In this document: piece after piece, positions 28,649-35,897 of the stretch
Layout of the letters: the number at the start of each line of letters is the position of its first letter
Numbering within the stretch: position 1 is the stretch's first letter
Origin: Streptococcus ovuberis
GTDB taxonomy: Bacteria; Bacillota; Bacilli; Lactobacillales; Streptococcaceae
Assembly: GCF_012396585.1 (NCBI RefSeq)
Contig: NZ_JAAXPR010000003.1
Coordinates: 140,250 to 204,249 of the forward strand
Reading direction: 5' to 3'
DNA: 64,000 nt
Made by a program: the position numbers and the translations under genes
The notes under the pieces: model-generated
The model's database searches: none
What the model was told of the DNA's origin: nothing
Seen by the model: only the letters and a program-made list of their open reading frames with translations

Positions 28649-30602
28649 GTCGCACCTCCATGTAACGCTGCCAGACAGGATAAAAATCAGACACGCTTAT
28701 ACGGTTGTATGCCAAAAAGAACGACGCATTGATGACTAGTTTTTCAACAAACACAAGGTACTCCTCTTTTGAATAAAGTTGGCAAACATCAAGTAAGGCA
28801 TCTGCAATTCCTAACATCCCAAAGTGATAGCTTGGAAATTGAGCAAATTCAAACCTCAATCCTTTTGCCAATTCGAGAATCAACTCTTTATACTTCACTT
28901 GATCCACATGAATAAGAACCTTTATTAAGCCAGCACTGCCATTGTTAACATACGGAGATAGTTTATTTTGACCAATAGGCAAGAACAACCCGTCAGCATT
29001 AGCATGTAGTTGCTTATTGATGTAGTCAAGGCCATAGTCTAACCATTCTTTTGGTAAAGAATAGTCTTGACACAAGATTAATTTGCCCAAACTACCATCC
29101 AGACCGTAACTTGGTTCTGAGTGGAAGAGGTATTTAAAAAGGTCACCATTTAGACGGTCAATACTTTCTTTAAATAAACTCATATCGCCAGCTAATTCTT
29201 GAACTCGCATTCGTAATGTTTTGGCTTTGATGTCTGTTGGGATACTCATTTCCTCTAGGTTTTTTAATTGGAAAGAGTCCTTAAAAAAAGTGACTTCAAT
29301 AGCTGAAAGTATCTCCCTTGCCTGTCTGATCGTTGCATGTTCAGAAAAAAGATAGTCTATTAACAGTGATATGTTTGATGAAATACCATAATGATTTAAC
29401 AGAAGTTCTAACAGGTCTCCTTCATGACTCAGTCCATCACTAACCTGCAATTTTGCCAAGACGTATAAGAGCATATTGCCAATCTTATGACAGTCAGCAA
29501 CTTTTCCATCTATGACATTCCACTCTCTAAGAGAAACGTCATTGTATATTCCGACTAGTGGACTGGATTGATAATGATAGACATGTTCTAAGTCAATAAA
29601 GTAAAGCTCATCATCATCTCCAACTCGAATATTATTAGGGTGAATATCATGCAAGACAAGATCTTTATCGTGAAAATACTGAATCATTTGAAGAAGTCGA
29701 TCAACGAGAGAAAGGAATTGTCTAAATCGGTGTAAATTTTCTTTTCTATCTTGCGCTGACAAACTGGAGTAAGAGAAAATGGTTAATTTTTTGGCATATT
29801 CATAAAAATCTTCACCTTTAACGTCTTCATAAATATAATAGTCATTTAGCCATTCTTTGACATGTTCAATTGGTTTTGCGATATGTTTGTCAATCTTTTT
29901 GCTGAGCTCATATTCTATTTTTCTTAAATCACTTTTATAACAATGATCAAAATAGATCACATTAGGACGGGCTTCTTTGAGCACCACTGATGTCTCCGTT
30001 CTTAAAGACTTGCCACAGTAAACGTTACCACCATTTTTATTAGATAAACTGCTTGTGACTAAGTAGTTGTTTGATAAGTAGCTCTCTTGAATAATGTGTT
30101 CAGGTTGGATATCTTCGATCCAACTCGGCAAATCAAAATAACTTCGTTGGACATCTTGCCATTTTTCTTGGTTAGGACCAATTAAAGTAGGAATACCTTC
30201 TTCCATGTATCTCACATCCATCTTAATGGTGCCAAAACGATAGAAAATAACTTTTGAATCCCGATAGGCCCTATCACTCATAATATAAATCCCATCGTAT
30301 GCTACAGGGATTAAATCATAAAGTTGCTCTAAGAGAGTCAAAAAATCTTGATGAGTTTTCGGATAGATGGTAAAATACTTTCCCGATTCTGCCGCTGTTT
30401 CTTCAACCGAAAAATTATGGATGATGTCTTCGTGCTTTTTGATGTATTTGTAAGCGATCCGATTGTCCTCTAAGAAGGGTCTAACCATACCATATAGTTC
30501 CCTATAATTTGTTAGCGTGGCAGAAATATGTATTTTATAACCAAAATAAGGCAGTTCGTCAGGGACAATATGATGAAACGAATAGATACTTTCTTTTCCC
30601 AT
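28629..30602 (-). CDS. Class III-like lanthionine synthetase (LanKC) with shortened cyclase
   Basis: A 657-aa three-part enzyme. Residues 1-190: phospho-Ser/Thr lyase domain (GKYFTIYPKT at 75-84). Residues 190-440: protein-kinase-like domain with Gly-rich NGGNVYCG, Lys209 in VVLKEARP, catalytic loop HDIHPNN (Asp319) and metal-binding IDLE (Asp337). Residues about 490-657: a LanC-like domain with NGSAGLIKVL (554-563) and GMLGIADALLD (595-605). Family members usually have 850-900 aa; here the protein stops after about half a cyclase, before the region where class IV enzymes have zinc ligands. It would phosphorylate and eliminate Ser/Thr of the precursor encoded just upstream and perhaps cyclise it. 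Confidence 0.88.
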   Translation of the reverse strand: MGKESIYSFHHIVPDELPYFGYKIHISATLTNYRELYGMVRPFLEDNRIAYKYIKKHEDIIHNFSVEETAAESGKYFTIYPKTHQDFLTLLEQLYDLIPVAYDGIYIMSDRAYRDSKVIFYRFGTIKMDVRYMEEGIPTLIGPNQEKWQDVQRSYFDLPSWIEDIQPEHIIQESYLSNNYLVTSSLSNKNGGNVYCGKSLRTETSVVLKEARPNVIYFDHCYKSDLRKIEYELSKKIDKHIAKPIEHVKEWLNDYYIYEDVKGEDFYEYAKKLTIFSYSSLSAQDRKENLHRFRQFLSLVDRLLQMIQYFHDKDLVLHDIHPNNIRVGDDDELYFIDLEHVYHYQSSPLVGIYNDVSLREWNVIDGKVADCHKIGNMLLYVLAKLQVSDGLSHEGDLLELLLNHYGISSNISLLIDYLFSEHATIRQAREILSAIEVTFFKDSFQLKNLEEMSIPTDIKAKTLRMRVQELAGDMSLFKESIDRLNGDLFKYLFHSEPSYGLDGSLGKLILCQDYSLPKEWLDYGLDYINKQLHANADGLFLPIGQNKLSPYVNNGSAGLIKVLIHVDQVKYKELILELAKGLRFEFAQFPSYHFGMLGIADALLDVCQLYSKEEYLVFVEKLVINASFFLAYNRISVSDFYPVWQRYMEVRHETNQV

Positions 30603-30603
30603 G

Positions 30604-30738
30604 CTACCTCTTTTCTAATTTATAAAAGACCACTCCATCGTTTGAGTTGCTCTCATTTTCTTTTAATTGAGCTAATTTTCCGCTAAATTCTTTGTATGTT
30701 TTGCCATTGATAGTACAGGCTTTTGTCGTCACTTCCAA
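30604..30738 (-). CDS. Small protein of unknown function in the lanthipeptide locus (44 aa, TTG start)
   Basis: The start is TTG at 30738, six bases after an AGGAGA ribosome site; a longer frame beginning at 30819 has no comparable site and overlaps the precursor stop. The product begins MEVTTKACTINGKTYKEF, is lysine-rich and ends GVVFYKLEKR. It lies one base from the LanKC start, so the two are almost certainly co-translated. No family recognised. Possibilities are a leader-binding helper, an immunity peptide or an accessory precursor; the sequence does not decide. Confidence 0.6.
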   Translation of the reverse strand: MEVTTKACTINGKTYKEFSGKLAQLKENESNSNDGVVFYKLEKR

Positions 30739-30812
30739 AATTATTCTCCTCTCCTCTATTGAAAGAAGGGCAGACGATAACAAATCTAACCGCCTACCCT
30801 CCCTAATAAAAT

Positions 30813-30908
30813 TCAACAACTCTTGGTTGTAATTTTACAACCTGGTGAGTAGATTTCCACTGAAGATTGCAATGGCAGACGCGTTAACTGTTTTACAAAT
30901 GCTGTCAT
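30813..30908 (-). CDS. Lanthipeptide precursor peptide (31 aa)
   Basis: A tiny gene between the Rgg-type regulator and the LanKC operon. AGGAGG (30920-30915) lies 6 bases before ATG 30908; another ATG directly upstream is only 3 bases from it, so I take the second. The leader MTAFVKQLTRLPLQ has the hydrophobic pattern LxxLPLQ, reminiscent of the LLDLQ-type recognition helix of class III leaders. The core SSVEIYSPGCKITTKSC holds three... four Ser, two Thr and two Cys (Cys24, Cys31), enough for two thioether rings. Both cysteines lie C-terminal to Ser/Thr donors, as needed for lanthionine or labionin. Confidence 0.8.
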   Translation of the reverse strand: MTAFVKQLTRLPLQSSVEIYSPGCKITTKSC

Positions 30909-30982
30909 CATAGACCTCCTTTCTATGGTAGTATGATAGCAAAAAAAGAAGGGAAGCCCCTACTTTTTGAATATAAGCAAAA
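30909..30982 (-). promoter_or_regulatory. Promoter region of the lanthipeptide operon
   Basis: The 70-bp gap between the regulator stop and the precursor contains GGGGCTTCCC (an inverted repeat with a 2-base centre, 30960-30951) followed by a T-rich run, then GCTATCAT and CATACT candidates for a -10, then AGGAGG. No good -35 is visible, consistent with a promoter that needs an activator such as the Rgg protein. Confidence 0.4.
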
Positions 30983-31831
30983 CTATAACGTCAATTGTTT
31001 CCGAAAATAATCAGCCTCACGAGCATAACCGAGCTGTTGAAAAAGCGCAATACCTTGCTCAATTGCCATTTTGCCTTCTTCTTGTCCTGCCTCCATCTGG
31101 TGGTAACCTCTAGCGATTTTTTCTACAATCCGCATGTAAGCATCTCTTGTTTCTGAAAAATAGGTCGTCAATAAAAATTCAAACTGGGTTGCTTCAAAAA
31201 AGTCATGGGCAGAAACCGCATGAAAGAGCCCATTAACAAGTATGGTATGAATGAGATTTTGATTGATAAAATCTTGAGCAAAAAAGACCGACCGCGTCAA
31301 CATTTCTCGGCAGTATCCTAGATAAACGCGACTGGAAAAGAAATGGCAGGTGTCTGCAAAGATAACCAGTTCGTAACGCGCCCAAAAATCTGTTGAGAAA
31401 AGATAGTCCACTAGGAATGTAACATCTGCTTTAGGAATGACGTATGCTTCATCAAAAAACGAAATGGTCGATTTGATCCAGATACTATTCAGCCGGTAAA
31501 ATTGCTGTTTCTTACCTTCCTGATATAGTGCTTCTTGCTCTGCCAACAGTTTTAAGAAAGCTTGCTTCTGAAAGGGGTGACTGTATTCCCTAATTTTGTC
31601 CTGTAAGACGGCAAATTCTGTGGGCTGAAATTCAGACACCAAGAAATCAAAGTCAGCCATCCCCAGATAAATATTCCCTAGACAGGTTCTAAGCTTTTCA
31701 GCGGACATCTCAGATTTGCCATTTTCAAATCTTGATAGCATCGAAATTGAAAACTCTCCACCCGTCGCATCTGCTAAGGAAATCCCCCTGGACTCCCGTA
31801 CCCTTTTAAAAATTAACCCTAAATTCTGCAT
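30983..31831 (-). CDS. Rgg/GadR/MutR family transcriptional regulator
   Basis: A 282-aa regulator. N-terminal XRE-type helix-turn-helix: LGLIFKRVRESRGISLADATGGEFSISMLSRFENGKSEMS (about 5-43). The rest is an alpha-helical TPR-like peptide-binding domain, as in Rgg proteins that sense short secreted peptides. Cys50 lies where dimer cysteines occur in some Rggs. It directly precedes the lanthipeptide genes on the same strand, so it is the likely activator. I searched both flanks for a short hydrophobic pheromone gene and found none. Confidence 0.88.
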   Translation of the reverse strand: MQNLGLIFKRVRESRGISLADATGGEFSISMLSRFENGKSEMSAEKLRTCLGNIYLGMADFDFLVSEFQPTEFAVLQDKIREYSHPFQKQAFLKLLAEQEALYQEGKKQQFYRLNSIWIKSTISFFDEAYVIPKADVTFLVDYLFSTDFWARYELVIFADTCHFFSSRVYLGYCREMLTRSVFFAQDFINQNLIHTILVNGLFHAVSAHDFFEATQFEFLLTTYFSETRDAYMRIVEKIARGYHQMEAGQEEGKMAIEQGIALFQQLGYAREADYFRKQLTL

Positions 31832-32139
31832 ATACTTTCCTTTTTGCTTTTATTCAAATAGTTTATCACAACTTTAATCAAAAAGAAATCATTTCCCCAT
31901 AAATCTACAACTCACCAAATTCAATAACCACAATCCAATTACAGTCTGACTATTGTTATTGCATAGCTACTATTTTCACCTTCCAATCTCAGAATTATAG
32001 CTATTCCACATTAAGAATGACACTTCAACTAAGATCCATGTAACATAATTCAAAGTATCCAATTGGTTATTCTGATAATATTTGAGCTATTTTTAAGTGG
32101 AAATACTATATCAAGCGAGAGCTACTATCTCATTTAAGA

Positions 32140-32433
32140 TTTATCTAGGCTCCCATAAACCTTGCTCTGTTAGAGCGGAACTAATCCAGAGATTAGTGTG
32201 TCTTGCCACGACAAGACTGAAAGTTGATAACACCTGTCTTTCTTTCCTAGTATTGGCTTTAGGAGCCCTATCAAGCTTACGGTTTTCTAACAAGGGTTTC
32301 AACACTGACGTGGGAATGAGGTCACAACAGACAAGACCCTCGTTATTCTCAAACGAGGGTCTTTGTCTTAGTTTAAGCGTTAGTAAGCTTCCCATGGGGG
32401 CTCCCTTGCTTTTGCAAGGTGACAGGTTTAAGC
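32140..32433. repeat. Multi-hairpin intergenic cassette downstream of the PDH operon
   Basis: The 600-bp spacer 31832-32433 has no gene. Its right half is packed with inverted repeats: TAGGCTCC (about 32148) against GGAGCCCTA (about 32271); three AAGCTTAC/GTAAGCTT blocks near 32276, 32384 and 32431; CTTGC/GCAAG near 32405; and a perfect 11-bp stem AGACCCTCGTT/AACGAGGGTCT at 32335-32362 that probably terminates the PDH transcript. The left half (31832-32140) is AT-rich and holds the regulator promoter. Confidence 0.5.
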
Positions 32434-34194
32434 TTACTTACGTTTTGGTGGGTTGTGAATCGCCACTCCAAGCACATCAAGGAAGGCTTCATACATAACT
32501 TCTGAGAAGGTTGGGTGACCGTGGATAGATGCTGCCACGTCGTCAACTGTCAACTCAGCTTCCATGATGGTTGCTGCTTCGTTGATCATGTCTGCAGCGA
32601 TAGGACCGATGATGTGAACACCAAGAATTTCATGGTATTTCTTCTCTGCAATAACCTTCACAAACCCGTGAGCTTCGCTAGAGGCGATGGCACGACCGTT
32701 ACCAGTAAAGCTGTTGCGACCGATGAGGATGTTGTCTTTGCCATATTTCTCGATGGCTTGCTCTTCGGTCAAACCAACCATGGCGATTTCTGGGTGTGTG
32801 TAAACAGCTGCTGGTGTGAAGTCCAGTTTTGCTTTGTGGTGGTTGCCTTGCATAGCGTTTTCAGCAGCCACTTCACCCATGCGGTAAGCCGCGTGAGCCA
32901 ACATCTTGGTACCGTTGACATCACCAGGAGCGTAGATACCTGGGATAGAGGTTTCTTGGTAGGCATTGACCTTGATACGACCGCGGTCCATTTCAAGGTT
33001 GAGGTTTTCAAGTCCAGCCATCTGTGGCACACGTCCGATAGAAAGGAGAGCTTTTTCAGCGACGACTTCTTCGCCGTTGTTCAGTTTGATGGTCAACTGG
33101 TTGTTGGCTTCAACAATTTCAGAAACACCGACAGACGTCAAGAACTTCATGCCTTTCTTAGAAAGGACTTTTTGCAGCTCAAGAGAGATTTCACGGTCCA
33201 TACCTGGGATGATACGGTCTGCCATCTCAATAACAGTCACTTCGACACCGTACGATGCCCATACCAGACCAAGCTCAACACCGACAACGCCACCGCCCAT
33301 AACAGCGAGGGATTTCGGCATTTCACGCAGGTCAAGGATGTCATCAGAAGTCAACACCAACTTAGAATCAATCCCTGGAATGTTGATGCGAGACACTTTT
33401 GAACCTGTCGCCAAGATGATAGAGCGACCTTTGATGGTTTGTGAACCGATGGTTACTGTCTTATCAGGGTTCACTTGACCAAGACCATTGAAGATGGTGA
33501 CCTTGTTGGCTTTCAAGAGACCTTGAACACCACCTGTCAGCGTTTTTACAACGGTGTTCTTGAAGTCAACGGTTTTATCCATATCAATGGTGTAATTGGT
33601 TGAGGCCAAGTTGATCCCACGACCAGCTGCGATTTTCAAACCGTCAAGGATTTCAGCGTTTTTGAGGTAAGTCTTAGTTGGGATACAGCCGACATTCAAG
33701 CAGGTACCACCAAATTCAGACTTCTCAACGATGGCGATTTTCCCACCAAGTTGGGCACCACGGATAGCCGCATAGTAACCAGCAGGACCACCACCGACTA
33801 CGATGATGTCATACTCGTCAGCTGCCAATTCTGCTTTTGGTGCTTGTGCTACTTGAGCAGGAGCCGCTGGTACTTCCAGACCTGCTGCCTTGAGATCTGC
33901 TTCTGCCTTAGCCACGTCAGCTGCGGCTGGAGCGGATGCTTCTTCGACCACTTCACCTTCAGCGCCAATATAGGCAATAACTTCTGTAACAGGCACCACT
34001 TCACCATTGCCACGAACGATTTTCAAGAGAACACCTGAATCTTCTGCTTCCAATTCCATATTGGTCTTGTCAGACATGATTTCAAGTAGGATATCTCCTT
34101 CATTCACCACATCACCGACTTGTTTTTTCCACTCGATGATTTCACCTTCTTGCATGTCAACACCGAGTTTTGGCATAATGACTTCTACTGCCAT
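32434..34194 (-). CDS. Dihydrolipoamide dehydrogenase (E3) with N-terminal lipoyl domain
   Basis: A 586-aa flavoenzyme that reoxidises lipoamide in the 2-oxoacid dehydrogenase complex. Residues 1-80 are a lipoyl domain (lysine in EIMSDKTNMELEAEDSG), followed by an Ala/Pro-rich linker, the FAD site VGGGPAGYYAAIRGAQLG, the redox pair GGTCLNVGCIPTK, the NAD site VMGGGVVGVELG and the C-terminal HIIGPIAADMINEA...HGHPTFSE. The start MAVEVIMPKLGVD is set by AAGGAG; a longer frame upstream is not needed. The lipoyl domain is nearly the same as that of the E2 encoded upstream. Confidence 0.95.
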   Translation of the reverse strand: MAVEVIMPKLGVDMQEGEIIEWKKQVGDVVNEGDILLEIMSDKTNMELEAEDSGVLLKIVRGNGEVVPVTEVIAYIGAEGEVVEEASAPAAADVAKAEADLKAAGLEVPAAPAQVAQAPKAELAADEYDIIVVGGGPAGYYAAIRGAQLGGKIAIVEKSEFGGTCLNVGCIPTKTYLKNAEILDGLKIAAGRGINLASTNYTIDMDKTVDFKNTVVKTLTGGVQGLLKANKVTIFNGLGQVNPDKTVTIGSQTIKGRSIILATGSKVSRINIPGIDSKLVLTSDDILDLREMPKSLAVMGGGVVGVELGLVWASYGVEVTVIEMADRIIPGMDREISLELQKVLSKKGMKFLTSVGVSEIVEANNQLTIKLNNGEEVVAEKALLSIGRVPQMAGLENLNLEMDRGRIKVNAYQETSIPGIYAPGDVNGTKMLAHAAYRMGEVAAENAMQGNHHKAKLDFTPAAVYTHPEIAMVGLTEEQAIEKYGKDNILIGRNSFTGNGRAIASSEAHGFVKVIAEKKYHEILGVHIIGPIAADMINEAATIMEAELTVDDVAASIHGHPTFSEVMYEAFLDVLGVAIHNPPKRK

Positions 34195-34225
34195 GATTTT
34201 CTCCTTAATTAATTTTTTTACAAGA

Positions 34226-34240
34226 GGCGACAAAGTCGCC
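34226..34240. repeat. Short hairpin between E2 and E3 genes
   Basis: GGCGAC-AAA-GTCGCC is a perfect 6-bp stem just 3' of the E2-E3 intergenic cassette in the transcript, close to the E3 ribosome site. Confidence 0.45.
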
Positions 34241-34250
34241 CCAAACCAGT

Positions 34251-34381
34251 TGCTTTCCGCCGTAGTGAAAGTCACCAAATATAAGTATTTGGTGACGAGG
34301 GGTTGACGAGACCGAGGCTCGTCAAAAAGGAATGGAACACCGCAGGTGATCGCTTCCGCCCCGCACTACTAAAGGAAAGCA
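34251..34381 (-). repeat. Multi-hairpin cassette, copy A (between E2 and E3 genes)
   Basis: The ends are inverted repeats: TGCTTTCC...GTAGTG and CACTAC...GGAAAGCA. Inside, read on the minus strand: GTGCGGGGCGGAAGCGATC, GTTCCATTCC, then a hairpin GACGAGCCTCGGTCTCGTC and a second hairpin GTCACCAAATA...TATTTGGTGAC. The same order, end structure and conserved words recur at 54555-54692 in the glyQS operon, so this is a dispersed repeat family. No ORF. Confidence 0.65.
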
Positions 34382-34396
34382 AGAAAAAGAATACAA

Positions 34397-35800
34397 TTAA
34401 ATCAACAACTCCAATGGGTTCTCAAGCAAGTTCTTGAGGTCCACCATGAACTTGGCACCGTTCATACCATCTACGATACGGTGGTCGATGGTCAAGCACA
34501 GTCCCATGATTGGGCGGATTTTCACTACGCCATCCACGACAACTGGGGTTTGTACTGTTGCTGCCACACCCAGAATCGCTGAGTTTGGCTGGTTGATGAT
34601 TGGGTTGAAGGATTTTGTTCCAAACATCCCCAAGTTGGTGATGGAGAAGGTTGAACCTGACATTTCGTTAGACTTGAGCTTACCAGATTGAGCTTTTTTG
34701 ATGACATCTTTAGAGGCCACTACAAAGTCTGACAGGCTCATCTTATCTGCACCGTGAACCACTGGTACAACCAGACCAGCGTCCAGACCAACGGCGATAC
34801 CGAGGTTGACGAAGCGATGGAGTTCAATCTCTTCAGCATTGTTGATGAGAGAGGCATTGAGGTACTCGTGTTCTGGTTTCATGAGGGTACGCACGACCGC
34901 CAGACCAATCAAGTCGGTAAAGGTCACTTTGAGACCTGTCTTGTTCATGATTGGCTCAAGGACTTGCTTACGAAGCGCCATGAGGTTGGTCATGTCGATG
35001 TCGTAGTTAAGCGTAAAGGTTGGTGCTGTCAGGTAAGAGTTAACCATACCTTTTGAAATCGCCTTACGCATCGCAGACATCTTGATGACTTCAACGCCTT
35101 CTGGCAATTCCTTGGCTGGTTTTTCTTCCTTAGCAGGCGCTGGTGTTTCTGCTGCTTTCGCAGGAGCTGGCGCTACTGCTGCCAAGACATCTTCTTTAGT
35201 AATTTTACCGCTTGGGCCTGTTCCTGTAATCGTCGCCAAATCAACACCCTTATCTGCTGCAATCTTAGCTGCGAGCGGTGTTGCCTTAGGTGCTGCGCCT
35301 TTAAAGTTTTCAACATCATCTTTATGAACACGACCGTTGGCACCTGTTCCTGGAACAAGGTCAAGGTCAATTCCCAGGTCACGAGCAGCCTTACGAGCTG
35401 CTGGTGTCGCGCGAACTTTTTCACCAGCAGGACGTTTAACAGTTGCTGGTGCAGGAGCTACAGCAGCTGGCGTCTCTGCTTCCTCCGTTGTTGTTACAGG
35501 CGCATCGCTGATGGATGGCGACGGATCTGCAACGACTTGGCTAGCAGTTTCAACGGTCTCGCCTTCTGCTCCTAGATAGCCGATGACTTCCGTTACAGGA
35601 ACTGTCTCGCCATCCCCACGGACGATTTTAATGAGGATACCAGAATCTTCTGCCTCAAGTTCCATATTGGTCTTATCAGACATGATTTCAAGAAGGATAT
35701 CGCCTTCATTGACCATATCGCCTTCTTGCTTTTTCCACTCGATGATCTCGCCTTCCTGCATGTCCACACCGAGTTTTGGCATAATAATTTCAATAGCCAT
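34397..35800 (-). CDS. Dihydrolipoamide acetyltransferase (E2)
   Basis: A 467-aa core enzyme of the complex. N-terminal lipoyl domain (1-78, lysine in MSDKTNMELEAEDSG), Ala/Pro linker, then two peripheral-subunit-binding-like motifs (ATPAARKAARDLGIDLDLVPG and ATPLAAKIAADKGVDLATITG, about 135-215), and the catalytic domain from about 240 with DHRIVDGMNGAKF near the C-terminus. It transfers acetyl groups to CoA and binds E1 and E3. Two binding motifs in one E2 are unusual but known in some Gram-positive lines. It precedes E3 across a hairpin cassette. Confidence 0.95.
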   Translation of the reverse strand: MAIEIIMPKLGVDMQEGEIIEWKKQEGDMVNEGDILLEIMSDKTNMELEAEDSGILIKIVRGDGETVPVTEVIGYLGAEGETVETASQVVADPSPSISDAPVTTTEEAETPAAVAPAPATVKRPAGEKVRATPAARKAARDLGIDLDLVPGTGANGRVHKDDVENFKGAAPKATPLAAKIAADKGVDLATITGTGPSGKITKEDVLAAVAPAPAKAAETPAPAKEEKPAKELPEGVEVIKMSAMRKAISKGMVNSYLTAPTFTLNYDIDMTNLMALRKQVLEPIMNKTGLKVTFTDLIGLAVVRTLMKPEHEYLNASLINNAEEIELHRFVNLGIAVGLDAGLVVPVVHGADKMSLSDFVVASKDVIKKAQSGKLKSNEMSGSTFSITNLGMFGTKSFNPIINQPNSAILGVAATVQTPVVVDGVVKIRPIMGLCLTIDHRIVDGMNGAKFMVDLKNLLENPLELLI

Positions 35801-35897
35801 GAGTTTTCCTTTCCTAGTCTTGTTTTTTGCAAAACTTTTCCATCAAACAAAACCATACTGGTCATGCAAGCACGGACCAGTAATAGCTTTCATTTGC

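Noticed and set aside
30604..30819. 71-codon version of the small lanthipeptide-locus gene
   Set aside because: Its TTG overlaps the precursor stop; the internal TTG at 30738 has AGGAGA at ideal spacing, so the 44-codon version is preferred.
31832..32100. Short hydrophobic pheromone gene for the Rgg regulator
   Set aside because: I read both strands next to the regulator; only frames such as an 8-codon one at 32017 appear, without the hydrophobic pheromone pattern.
32097..32498. 133-codon plus-strand frame over the hairpin array
   Set aside because: It runs through palindromes and into the E3 gene on the opposite strand; no family content.
32515..33478. Long plus-strand frames (up to 295 codons) antisense to E3, and similar ones opposite E2 and E1
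   Set aside because: These are reverse-strand shadows caused by biased codon use of highly expressed genes.
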